Positions 1-6,657 are shown, counted from the first letter of the stretch. The stretch: 6,814 nucleotides of DNA from an uncultured Armatimonadota bacterium (GCA_903924445.1 CAIYBQ010000583.1:1-6814), one strand, 5' to 3'. Notes: generated by a model not told the origin, from the sequence alone. Program-made: numbers and translations.

Positions 1-1095
1 GCCAAAGCGGGCAGCCTGCGGGATGTCCGCAAGCGCTCTGAGCAACAGGAGCGCCCAAAAGCAGCCGACAGCGCTACCGGCGACCGCCACCCCGAGGCCT
101 TCAATCGTAAAGACCCAGAGGATTTGGTAATCCCGGGCTCCGATGGCTTTCAAAATGCCGATTTGCTTGCTCTTCTGGATAACACTGACGATCAAAACCG
201 ATGCGATTGCAAACGCGGATGCGAGGAGCACGAAGGCACAGATCATCACCTTGGTGGAGTTCTGTGACTGAATGGCATTTAGGATAAAGCCATTGTCCTT
301 GGTCCACGAATCAACCTTGTACGGAAGCGCCGCAGCGATTTGCTCGGCGACGGCCGCAGCAGTAAATGGATCTTCCAGCTTGACCTGGACATACAGGACA
401 TTTGTCCCCGTTTTGAACAGCGACTGGGCCGCCCGAAGCGTACAGAACACACGCCCGATGTCAAACTGGCCATTCCCAGTCTCAAACAAGCCAACGACCG
501 TAAATGTCGACGTTACGCCAACATTGGACTGAATCTTGACACGGTCACCCATCCGGATACCGAGCTCTTCCGCGAGCCGCATCCCGATCACGATCTCATC
601 TGAGTTGATGTCAAGCCAGCGGCCCGCAATCATGTCTTTCTGGATGGGGCTGATGCTTTCGACTTTCGCAGGCTCGCCGCCAGTGACATTGACAGCATAG
701 CGCTTTGCGCCGCGGATCATAAACCCAGAGCCACCAACGCCGCTTGCCACGGTCTGGACCCCCGGAAAGGATGCGACTTCCTGCTCGATTTTCTGCCACT
801 GCTCAAGCTCGGTGCGTTGCTGAACCTGTTTCTGAGAATCGGATGCCAGAAGGCTGTCTCCACTACGGTCACCGACTTTATCAAGTGTGTCGGGTGCAGG
901 ATCCGGCGGCTTGATCGTGACGTGTGACAGTGGACCGACCAGGTCACCGACGAAGCGCTGCTGGACGCCGGTGATCAGGGTTTGGATGAAGATGATGACG
1001 GTGACGGCGATGGCTACTGCGGAGATGGTGAGCAGGGTTTGCCCGCCGCCGCTGACCAGGTGCCGCCATGCCAGCTTGAATTCAAAGCGTAGCAT
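1..1095 (-). CDS. ABC transporter permease, FtsX/MacB (LolC/DevC-like) family, C-terminus cut by window edge
   Basis: Inner-membrane permease subunit of an ABC exporter. The frame reads from ATG at 1095 without a stop to base 1, giving 365 residues; roughly the last 30-50 residues, probably with the final membrane segment, are missing. Visible parts: a short cytoplasmic start (MLRFEFKLAWRHL), a first membrane helix at about residues 20-42, a large extracytoplasmic MacB-type core domain at about 45-278, a second helix at about 283-306, then the cytoplasmic coupling motif KQIGILKAIGARDYQI (310-325) that contacts the ATPase in this family, and a third helix at about 328-352. It starts 2 bases after the adaptor stop (TAACAATG), so the two are co-transcribed and probably translationally coupled. 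Adaptor then permease is the order of cyanobacterial devBCA, with the ATPase expected next, off the left edge. The substrate cannot be told: lipoprotein, glycolipid, peptide or drug are all possible. Family assignment is firm; the comparison with DevC or LolC is inference. Confidence 0.9.
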   Translation of the reverse strand, partial: MLRFEFKLAWRHLVSGGGQTLLTISAVAIAVTVIIFIQTLITGVQQRFVGDLVGPLSHVTIKPPDPAPDTLDKVGDRSGDSLLASDSQKQVQQRTELEQWQKIEQEVASFPGVQTVASGVGGSGFMIRGAKRYAVNVTGGEPAKVESISPIQKDMIAGRWLDINSDEIVIGMRLAEELGIRMGDRVKIQSNVGVTSTFTVVGLFETGNGQFDIGRVFCTLRAAQSLFKTGTNVLYVQVKLEDPFTAAAVAEQIAAALPYKVDSWTKDNGFILNAIQSQNSTKVMICAFVLLASAFAIASVLIVSVIQKSKQIGILKAIGARDYQILWVFTIEGLGVAVAGSAVGCFWALLLLRALADIPQAARFG

Positions 1096-1097
1096 TG

Positions 1098-2717
1098 TTA
1101 GTTCTTTGCTACCGATTTGGTTGCGGTTACAGAATCGCCAGGCTTACGACCAGTCGGGATGACAATGACCTGATCGGTTGCCGCAATGCCATCGGTGACT
1201 GGCACGCCTTCTTTGCCAGCAGGGCCAACCTTCACAACCTTCTTCACAACCTTGCCCGCATCCACAACGAGGACAGTGGACTCGCCGCCGATGGTGTTTA
1301 CAGCCGTCAGCGGGATGACCAAGCGGTTGCTCCCCGTATCGGTGACGATATTCACCGACAATGTCTGTCCGGGGCGAAGCCACGCGGGTTGGGTTGTCGG
1401 GATGAGGCGAACCTCAACGGTGCCGCGGTCGGCATCCACTTGAGCGCCAATTTCGGTCACTTTGGCATCAAATGTCTCACCCGGGAATGCATCACAGCTG
1501 ACCTTTGCCAGCTGACCAACATTGATCTTGCCAAGGTTGACTTCATCGAGGTCGATGCGAATCTCAGGGCTCTGGGACCGGACAAGCCGGATAATAGGCT
1601 GGTTTGGTCCTGTGATTCCACCGGGTTCGGTCACTACCTCTGTAACGGTGCCATCAAAAGGCGCCTTTACATTGGCATCCGCGACGCGGCTTTGCGCAAC
1701 GCCCAGCGCACGCTCAGCATCCATCAGCCGGGTCTTCGCGACCTCAACCGCCTGCTCCGCTTCGCCAACACGGTACTCCGTCAAAATACGCGCACGCTCC
1801 GCTTCGGCGACTTTGCGCTCTGCGACAAGGACATCTTCTTTACGTGGCTGGCTTAGCAGCGTCTGTAGCTGGGCTTCCCCGCTTACACGGGCTCCGCGCA
1901 GCGTTGCTTCAGCCGCACGTAAGTCAGCCTCTGCCTGTGCAATCTGCTCCTTACGCGTTCCAACCGTCAGCTGCTTGAGGCGGGCATCGGCGTTTTCACG
2001 CGTCCGCTGAGCCACCGTGAGTGCGGTCTCTGCAGCATCGAGGGCCGATTTGGATACAGCACCTTCCTTTACCAGAGCCTGCTGACGCTTAAAGTCCTTT
2101 TCGGCTTGCTCAAGCTGCGCATTTGCCTGTGCCAGCTGCGCTCGGGCCTGATCGCGTTCTTCTTTGGTTGCGCCATTACGGAGCTCAGACAAGCGGTTGC
2201 GTGCGGCGGCCTGCTTGGCTTCGGCAACAGCGATGGCCTGGTCGACATCCGCTTTGAGGCGATTGACTTCCGACCGCAGCGGCGGGCGGCTCGCCTGCGC
2301 CAAGGATGCCTTTGCGGTACGGACGGTGTCCTGCGCCGACATCACCTGTGCCTTCGCCGTCCCAAGCTGCGTCATGGCTTGCGTGAGCAATGCCTTTGCA
2401 GTCGCAACGCCCACGGTGGCCTGACCGAGCTGCGCGCCAAGCACATCGGTGTCAAGCTCCGCCACAACCGTGCCGGTCAGAATCTTGTCGCCTTCATGTA
2501 CGAGGACCCGTGCGACACGACCGCCAGTTTGCGCACCGATATTGGTTTCAACATCACCGCGAAGGCGACCGCTTGCGGCGATACTTGTGATGACATTGCG
2601 GCTGATAGGAAGAATGGTCTCAACCTTCGGAGGCTGCATCTTGAAGATGATGCCTGCGGTGATAAGTCCTCCAGCGACCAAGGATCCGATTAGGATACGC
2701 GAGTTGTTTCCAGCCAT
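1098..2717 (-). CDS. HlyD/MacA/DevB-type membrane-fusion adaptor subunit of an ABC exporter
   Basis: Periplasmic adaptor that should link the ABC permease downstream to an outer-membrane channel. It has 539 residues, long for the family (MacA and DevB are usually below 500). Order of parts: an N-terminal membrane anchor with no lipobox (about residues 8-25); first half of the lipoyl-like domain around GAQTGGRVARVLVHEGD (61-77); a very long Ala/Gln/Glu-rich coiled coil (about 92-346); second lipoyl half starting VKAPFDGTVTEV (350-361); a beta-barrel domain (about 385-460) with the usual LRPGQTLSVNI; and a membrane-proximal domain to the C-terminus. The coiled coil repeats a short hinge pattern (GATKEE at 182, GTRKEQ at 253, PRKED at 291), so the extra length probably comes from added helical hairpins. 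The ATG at 2717 is supported by GAGGGAG (2728-2734) 10 bases upstream. It is the first gene of the minus-strand operon. What is exported is unknown. Confidence 0.93.
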   Translation of the reverse strand: MAGNNSRILIGSLVAGGLITAGIIFKMQPPKVETILPISRNVITSIAASGRLRGDVETNIGAQTGGRVARVLVHEGDKILTGTVVAELDTDVLGAQLGQATVGVATAKALLTQAMTQLGTAKAQVMSAQDTVRTAKASLAQASRPPLRSEVNRLKADVDQAIAVAEAKQAAARNRLSELRNGATKEERDQARAQLAQANAQLEQAEKDFKRQQALVKEGAVSKSALDAAETALTVAQRTRENADARLKQLTVGTRKEQIAQAEADLRAAEATLRGARVSGEAQLQTLLSQPRKEDVLVAERKVAEAERARILTEYRVGEAEQAVEVAKTRLMDAERALGVAQSRVADANVKAPFDGTVTEVVTEPGGITGPNQPIIRLVRSQSPEIRIDLDEVNLGKINVGQLAKVSCDAFPGETFDAKVTEIGAQVDADRGTVEVRLIPTTQPAWLRPGQTLSVNIVTDTGSNRLVIPLTAVNTIGGESTVLVVDAGKVVKKVVKVGPAGKEGVPVTDGIAATDQVIVIPTGRKPGDSVTATKSVAKN

Positions 2718-2735
2718 GTTGGCGATACTCCCTCA

Positions 2736-2779
2736 GGCAGCCTTGGGGTGACCCGCCAGCCGGTTAGAGCCGGGCTGCC
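2736..2779 (-). promoter_or_regulatory. Foldable 5' leader of the adaptor-permease operon
   Basis: On the minus strand, GGCAGCC (2773-2779) can pair with GGCTGCC (2736-2742), a perfect 7-base stem. The loop between them holds two small helices of its own: CCGG/CCGG (2770-2773 with 2760-2763, sharing a base with the outer stem) and GGG/CCC (2752-2754 with 2746-2748). The upstream arm can instead pair with a second copy: CAGCC (2773-2777 read on the minus strand) with GGCTG (2757-2761). The outer stem ends one base before the ribosome binding site GAGGGAG (2728-2734). This could be a translational control element, but the pairing is short and GC-rich DNA gives such stems by chance. It does not match any riboswitch class I know. 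I could not place a convincing promoter for this leader. Confidence 0.35.
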
Positions 2780-2826
2780 AAAACAGTTACAAAATGTTGT
2801 CTATTCAGGCTCAGTGTATCCTGATG

Positions 2827-2837
2827 CACACCGTGTG
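2827..2837. repeat. Palindrome just upstream of the gltX promoter
   Basis: CACACCGTGTG is a perfect 5+1+5 inverted repeat ending 3 bases before the -35-like TTGCCC. Its position would suit a regulator site, but the arms are short and no regulator gene is near. Confidence 0.3.
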
Positions 2838-2840
2838 TGA

Positions 2841-2870
2841 TTGCCCCTAAATGGCGCACGGGGGTATGAT
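2841..2870 (+). promoter_or_regulatory. Likely sigma70-type promoter of gltX giving a leaderless transcript
   Basis: TTGCCC (2841-2846) and TATGAT (2865-2870) are separated by 18 bases and match the -35 and -10 consensus at 4 and 5 of 6 positions. The -10 ends 6 bases before GTG at 2877, so transcription would begin at or within a base or so of the start codon. A leaderless messenger is the simple reading. The -10 lies inside the palindrome GGGTAT-G-ATACCC (2862-2874). The alternative is a normal leader from a promoter further upstream using the G-run at 2860-2864 as a ribosome site, spaced 12 bases, which is long and off consensus. Confidence 0.55.
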
Positions 2871-2874
2871 ACCC
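2862..2874. repeat. Palindrome over the gltX -10 element
   Basis: GGGTATGATACCC is a perfect 6+1+6 inverted repeat. The one-base centre is too tight for an RNA hairpin and would not be fully transcribed from the proposed start, so if it has meaning it is as a DNA site, for example an operator covering the -10. Confidence 0.35.
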
Positions 2875-2876
2875 GC

Positions 2877-4478
2877 GTGTTAAATACTGTACCGACCCGA
2901 GTGCGGACACGGTTCGCGCCGAGTCCGACAGGCTTTCTTCATGTTGGCGCTTTCCGTACCGCGCTGTTCTCATGGCTCTTCGCCCGCAAGCATGGAGGCG
3001 ACTTCGTCCTCCGTATAGAAGACACCGATCAGAACCGCTTGGTTCCCGGCTCCCTCGAGAGCATCATCGCATCGCTGCATGCGCTGGGTCTAAACTACGA
3101 TGAAGGCCCGGATGCTGCTAGTATCGCAGCGCTGGATTCCGCTAAGTATGGCGCTGTGGATGCATCCTTGTTGCCGGAAAATGGCGGTCAGTTTGGCCCT
3201 TACTTCCAGTCACAGCGTCTGCCCCGCTACCATGAGCTGATTGAGCAGCTTTTAACAGAAGGCAAGGCGTACTACGCATTTGAGACCAAAGAAGAGCTCG
3301 ATGCCAAGCGTGGGGCATGCGATATCCGCAAGGTTCCTTACACCTACGACCGGCAGTTCCGTGAGTATCCGCTCGCCGATGCGCGTGCGCGTGTCGCGGC
3401 GGGTGAGCCGGCCGTCGTGCGCATCAAAATGCCGACAAGTGGCATGATTGAAGCGGATGACCTCCTCCACGGCCACATGCAGTGGGATGCCACTACGCAG
3501 GATGACTTCATTATTCTGAAGGCGGATGGTTTTCCTCCGTACCATTTTGCGGCGATGGTGGATGACCACGACATGCAGATTTCCCACGTCCTCCGCGGGG
3601 ATGACTGGTTGCCAAGTCTGCCAAAGCACATTCAGATTTTCCGTGCCTTCGAGTGGGAGCCACCTATCTTTGTGCACACGCCAAATGTGCTGGCGCCGGG
3701 CGGCGGCAAAAAGCTCTCGAAGCGCCATGGCGCGAAGCCGATTTTGGGGCCGGTTCCCGAGCTCAAGGATGGCCTTCCAACAGGAGAGATCACCGGCGGC
3801 CTGGTCAACAACGAAGGCTACCTCCCGGATGCTATCGTCAACTTCCTCGCTCTCATCGGCTGGTCGGCTGGCGACAACCAGGAAGTCTTCACGCGCGAAG
3901 AGCTGATCAATGCCTTTACGCTTGAGCGCATCTCGCGCTCCGGCGGAGCATTCGACCAGGACAAGCTGTTGTGGATGAACGGTTTGTACATCCGGCAAAT
4001 GTCACCCGATGCGCTGTATGCAGCCGCGGAGCCATTTATTCTTGAATCTGGTCTGGTTGCGGCAGACTGCTCTGCGGAAACGCGAGCGTACGCGGCGGCG
4101 GCGCTAGCCCTTGAACAGGAAAAGCTCACTCGCCTTGATGAAGCACCAAACCTGATTTGGTTCTTCTTTACGGACAATGTCCTGACGGATGAAAAAGTTG
4201 TGGCGAAGTGGCTGCAGAAGTCGGGCGTGAAGGCCTATCTGGCAGCACTCGCGGATGCAGTGGATGCTCTCGATGAGTGGACATCGGCAACCATCGAAGA
4301 AGCCGTTCGTGGAATCGCCGCTGACCAGGGCCGCGAGAAGGGTGCCGCGACGCATCCGGTGAGAATTGCAGTAACCGGACGCGAGCAGGGTCCGAGTCTG
4401 TTTGACTGTATTGCGGTTTTGGGTAAAGAGCGTGCAGTTAAGCGCCTCCGGGCGGCGATGGAGCGAGCGCATGAGTAA
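2877..4478 (+). CDS. gltX: Glutamyl-tRNA synthetase
   Basis: Charges tRNA-Glu with glutamate using ATP in the cytoplasm (class I synthetase). With GTG at 2877 the protein has 533 residues. Visible marks: RFAPSPTGFLHVGA at 12-25, where HVGA stands for the class I HIGH motif; RIEDTDQNR at 46-54; HVLRGDDWLPSLPKHI at 237-251; KKLSKRHG at 278-285, the class I KMSKS loop; FDQDKLLWMNG at 359-369, leading into the helical anticodon-binding half; and a typical C-terminal end HPVRIAVTGREQGPSLFD (493-510). The HVLRGDD and KLSKR forms with the all-helical C-terminus favour GluRS over GlnRS. It is longer than the usual 460-500 residues because of two apparent insertions: about 80-103, before FGPYFQSQR, and about 290-310, between KKLSKRHG and NNEGYLPDA. 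A TTG at 2841 in the same frame would add 12 residues of no family character and overlap the promoter, so GTG 2877 is preferred. First gene of a four-gene overlapping operon. Confidence 0.96.
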   Translation: MLNTVPTRVRTRFAPSPTGFLHVGAFRTALFSWLFARKHGGDFVLRIEDTDQNRLVPGSLESIIASLHALGLNYDEGPDAASIAALDSAKYGAVDASLLPENGGQFGPYFQSQRLPRYHELIEQLLTEGKAYYAFETKEELDAKRGACDIRKVPYTYDRQFREYPLADARARVAAGEPAVVRIKMPTSGMIEADDLLHGHMQWDATTQDDFIILKADGFPPYHFAAMVDDHDMQISHVLRGDDWLPSLPKHIQIFRAFEWEPPIFVHTPNVLAPGGGKKLSKRHGAKPILGPVPELKDGLPTGEITGGLVNNEGYLPDAIVNFLALIGWSAGDNQEVFTREELINAFTLERISRSGGAFDQDKLLWMNGLYIRQMSPDALYAAAEPFILESGLVAADCSAETRAYAAAALALEQEKLTRLDEAPNLIWFFFTDNVLTDEKVVAKWLQKSGVKAYLAALADAVDALDEWTSATIEEAVRGIAADQGREKGAATHPVRIAVTGREQGPSLFDCIAVLGKERAVKRLRAAMERAHE

Positions 4479-5202
4479 TCCCATCATCGATGTTTTCACG
4501 GTCTTTGGAGCCGTCCCGCCCCGTACTACGGAACCGGGTACGGCAAAGCTTGTGGCATCGATGGACCGCCATGGCGTTCACCGCGCGTTAACTATTTCGA
4601 CGCGCGGCATTTATCACTCCGCCAATGCCGGCAACCGCGAGACCCAGGCGAACTGTAACCAATCGGATGGAAAGCTCAAGGGAATCGCGACGCTTGATCC
4701 GCGTACGACAGCGCTTCCGGCAACGGATGGCTTTATCGCTCTCGCAGCCTTCCCCGTCGCGCAGCAGTGGCCGATGTACCATGCGGCGTTTCTTGGGATG
4801 CTCGCTACGCTCGCACAACAAAGCGTAACGCTTCCCCTCATCCTTGAAGCAAGCCGCATCGGAGACCTTAGCCAGTTCCGTGGAATCCTGCATGCCAGTG
4901 GCTACAAAGGCCCCATCATCGCGCAAGGCGTGACGAGCGAAAGCATTTCTGAAATCATCGCGCTTGCACCGGGGATGCCTAACTTGTATCTCTGCACGAA
5001 CGGGATGCGCGGAATCGGCGAGATTGACCTCGCGGTGAACACGATGACCAGTAAGCGCGTACTGTTCGGCTCCGGGTCGGTAGCGTTTGGATCCCTTACG
5101 AGTGCGGTGGCAGTGGTCAAGATGTGTCACATCACAGATGAGCAAAAGCATGATGTCCTCTTTGGAAATGCGCAAGCGATGTTTGCGGGAGGTGTTGCGT
5201 GA
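4471..5202 (+). CDS. Amidohydrolase_2-like protein lacking the metal ligands (probable pseudoenzyme), first of a pair
   Basis: The 243-residue product has the outline of the TIM-barrel amidohydrolase_2 family (relatives of ACMSD): a first strand IIDVFTVFG (5-13), GVHRALTIST (35-44), GIATLDPRT (71-79), NLYLCTNG (171-178), and the closing signature KRVLFGSGS followed by LFGNAQAMF (195-203, 230-238). The catalytic residues are gone. The metal-binding HxH after IDx reads F9-T-V11. The histidine expected after the barrel strand near LPLILEA is E126. The aspartate of the usual FGSDxP is G202. It is therefore unlikely to be a normal metallohydrolase; its role is unknown. It may be a non-catalytic partner of the next gene. 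ATG 4471 is chosen over an in-frame upstream ATG at 4402 because it has GGAG (4460-4463) 7 bases ahead and the family begins there. It overlaps the end of gltX by 8 bases. Base and codon use look like the neighbours. Confidence 0.78.
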   Translation: MSNPIIDVFTVFGAVPPRTTEPGTAKLVASMDRHGVHRALTISTRGIYHSANAGNRETQANCNQSDGKLKGIATLDPRTTALPATDGFIALAAFPVAQQWPMYHAAFLGMLATLAQQSVTLPLILEASRIGDLSQFRGILHASGYKGPIIAQGVTSESISEIIALAPGMPNLYLCTNGMRGIGEIDLAVNTMTSKRVLFGSGSVAFGSLTSAVAVVKMCHITDEQKHDVLFGNAQAMFAGGVA

Positions 5203-5999
5203 TCTGTGACATCCACGGCCAATGGGGCCCAACAACCGCTGCACCAAGCTGGAACCAACCTGACCATGTGAGGGGGCAGCTCCTCCAGCGTGGTATCTCC
5301 ATGGGATGTTTTGCGAGTGCGCTTGCGCGTCGCTATGACATGGTCGCGGGCAACGATGCCGTGTACGATGCGGCTGGATCCAAGGGTGGCGGCGTTGTGC
5401 TCAAAGGCTGGCTTGTGATTCAGCCAAATCAGCATGATGAGAGCGCTAACTTAATGCGCAAGTACATGTTCCACGACAACTTTGTTGGCGCGGCGCTGTA
5501 CCCAAACCCGGCAACCGGTGAGCCTGTCACGCTCGCCCGCTGCCAGGATTTGCTGACGGTGTTCCGTCGCTATGGCAAGGCATTGCTGATCCACACCCCA
5601 ACGGCGGCTGCGATGCACCATGCGGTCGACATCGCAAGCTTCCTCGGTGCAGGCAAAGTGATCGCAAGCGGGATGGGCGGAGTTGAGTGGCGAGAGGCTA
5701 TTGACTACGCCGTGCGCCCAACAAACCTCTTCCTCGACTTCAGCGGTGCGCTTACGAGTGAGAAGATTGCATTTGCGATTCAGCGCCTCGGCGGCTGCCG
5801 CAAGCTGGTCTTCGGTTCGAGTTCGCCTGGGACTGACCCGGCGGCGGTCCTCGCACTCCTCGATGAGCTTGACCTTACGGATGATGAACGACATCGTATT
5901 TTGTATGGCAATGCGCATCGAATCTTTGGCGAAATGCTTGGCCCCGACGAAGAGAGCACAGACGGCGGTGGTTTGACACTTACCCCGATGGGTGGCTAG
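5199..5999 (+). CDS. Amidohydrolase_2 family protein with incomplete active site, second of the pair
   Basis: A 266-residue TIM-barrel amidohydrolase_2 homologue, closer to the family than its upstream neighbour. It shows ICDIHGQWGP at the first strand (2-11), VGAALYPNPATGEPVT (96-111), LLIHTPTA (129-136), KVIASGMGGVEWREAI (153-168), NLFLDFSG (176-183), and KLVFGSSSPGTDP followed by LYGNAHRIFG (202-214, 235-244). Two ligands are kept: H6 and H132. Others are replaced: the second His of HxH is Q8, the His usually before MGG is G158, and the catalytic Asp of FGSDSP is S208. Activity of the usual type is doubtful, though a weak or altered metal site cannot be excluded. It starts with GTG inside the stop of the previous gene (GTGA, 4-base overlap), behind a strong site GGGAGGTG at 5187-5194. 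That favours coupled, balanced synthesis and perhaps a heteromer. The last 17 or so residues are an acidic, Gly/Thr-rich tail beyond the family domain. Substrate and pathway unknown. Confidence 0.85.
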   Translation: MICDIHGQWGPTTAAPSWNQPDHVRGQLLQRGISMGCFASALARRYDMVAGNDAVYDAAGSKGGGVVLKGWLVIQPNQHDESANLMRKYMFHDNFVGAALYPNPATGEPVTLARCQDLLTVFRRYGKALLIHTPTAAAMHHAVDIASFLGAGKVIASGMGGVEWREAIDYAVRPTNLFLDFSGALTSEKIAFAIQRLGGCRKLVFGSSSPGTDPAAVLALLDELDLTDDERHRILYGNAHRIFGEMLGPDEESTDGGGLTLTPMGG

Positions 6000-6610
6000 T
6001 GGCGACATCATCGCTGGATGGAGAAAAGAAAGATCTCCGTGCGTGGGCGAAACGCCAGCGCGCGGAGTTTTTGTCTCTGGATGCCGCTGTGTTGGATGAA
6101 GTGTCGACACGGCTATCAGATGCGTTTCTTGCCTTGATTGCAGAGCGCTCCTGGATACACATCGCTGTGTTTATTCCACTGCCGGGAGAGCCTGACATTT
6201 GGACACCATCCCAGCAGCTGATGGCCACCCAAGCTGCAAGAATCTATGCCCCCCGGATGATGCCAGAGAACCAGCTGGATTTGGTGATGATGACCAATAC
6301 GACAGCGCTGGTTCGTGGTCCATTTGGCGTGATTGAGCCGCCTCTTGAGTCGAATGCCCTTGCGGATTTGACAACTTTGGATGCCATTTTCATCCCTGGG
6401 CTAGCGTTTTCCAAAGATGGTGGCCGCCTTGGTTTTGGCGGAGGCTGGTACGACAGGTTGCTTGCAAGATTCCCGGATAAGACCATCAAGATTGGCGTCT
6501 GCTGGAATGCGCTGCTAATCGATTCGGTCCCGATGGATGCTTGGGATGTTAGGGTGGATGGCATCCTCACCGAGGCTGGATATGTGACTTCATCGCGAAA
6601 TAATCACTAA
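5999..6610 (+). CDS. fau: 5-formyltetrahydrofolate cyclo-ligase (5,10-methenyl-THF synthetase)
   Basis: Converts 5-formyltetrahydrofolate to 5,10-methenyltetrahydrofolate with ATP, returning stored or dead-end folate to one-carbon metabolism; cytoplasmic. The 203-residue length is normal. The N-terminal KKDLRAWAKRQRAEF (10-24) matches the family opening. VFIPLPGEPD (57-66) is the conserved strand and loop that bind substrate. IPGLAFSKDGGRLGFGGGWYDRLL (132-155) is the hallmark nucleotide-binding segment, and WDVRVDGILTEAGY (182-195) is the usual end. It starts with GTG overlapping the previous stop by one base (TAGTG). Only a close-spaced GGGTGG (5990-5995) precedes it, so translation probably depends on re-initiation. 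The next in-frame ATG lies about 75 residues in, too late. It is last in the gltX operon. Symbol follows E. coli fau (ygfA). Confidence 0.95.
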   Translation: MATSSLDGEKKDLRAWAKRQRAEFLSLDAAVLDEVSTRLSDAFLALIAERSWIHIAVFIPLPGEPDIWTPSQQLMATQAARIYAPRMMPENQLDLVMMTNTTALVRGPFGVIEPPLESNALADLTTLDAIFIPGLAFSKDGGRLGFGGGWYDRLLARFPDKTIKIGVCWNALLIDSVPMDAWDVRVDGILTEAGYVTSSRNNH

Positions 6611-6657
6611 ATTTTTCTAAATTATAGTTATAGACGCACCAATGCGACCGATTGTGA
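6611..6657 (+). other. AT-rich gap after the operon, no clear terminator
   Basis: The bases after the fau stop are AT-rich (AATTT-ttct-AAATT around 6611-6624 could pair weakly, and TTATAG-like units recur at 6624-6633). There is no GC stem followed by a U-run, so I do not call a terminator. The AT-rich stretch sits about 25-45 bases upstream of a TTGACA and could help the next promoter. Confidence 0.3.

Noticed and set aside
1095..1856. Plus-strand open frame of 253 codons opposite the adaptor gene
   Set aside because: It lies wholly antisense to the well-supported adaptor CDS, has a composition that mirrors it and shows no family motif or ribosome site.
2718..2840. Minus-strand promoter for the adaptor operon
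   Set aside because: Several partial matches (such as TGTAAC or GATACA on the minus strand) but no -35/-10 pair with acceptable spacing, so none is called.
2851..2853. ATG at 2851 as the gltX start
   Set aside because: Out of frame with GluRS.
2841..2876. TTG at 2841 as the gltX start
   Set aside because: It adds 12 residues not typical of GluRS, overlaps the -35 and -10 elements and has no ribosome site.
3252..3998. Minus-strand open frame of 248 codons opposite gltX
   Set aside because: Antisense shadow of conserved GluRS sequence; no recognisable domain and no start context.
4402..4470. Upstream ATG at 4402 as the start of the first amidohydrolase
   Set aside because: It would overlap gltX by 77 bases and add 23 residues that are only the out-of-frame reading of the conserved GluRS end; ATG 4471 has a proper ribosome site.
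4471..5999. The amidohydrolase pair as one frameshifted gene
   Set aside because: Each part contains its own first strand and its own C-terminal FGS/GNA signature, so they are two full-length domains and not halves.
5451..6110. Minus-strand open frame spanning the second amidohydrolase and the start of fau
   Set aside because: Crosses two real genes on the opposite strand, with no motif; a shadow frame.
6611..6640. Intrinsic terminator after fau
   Set aside because: Only a weak all-AT stem is present, with no GC-rich hairpin followed by a T-run.
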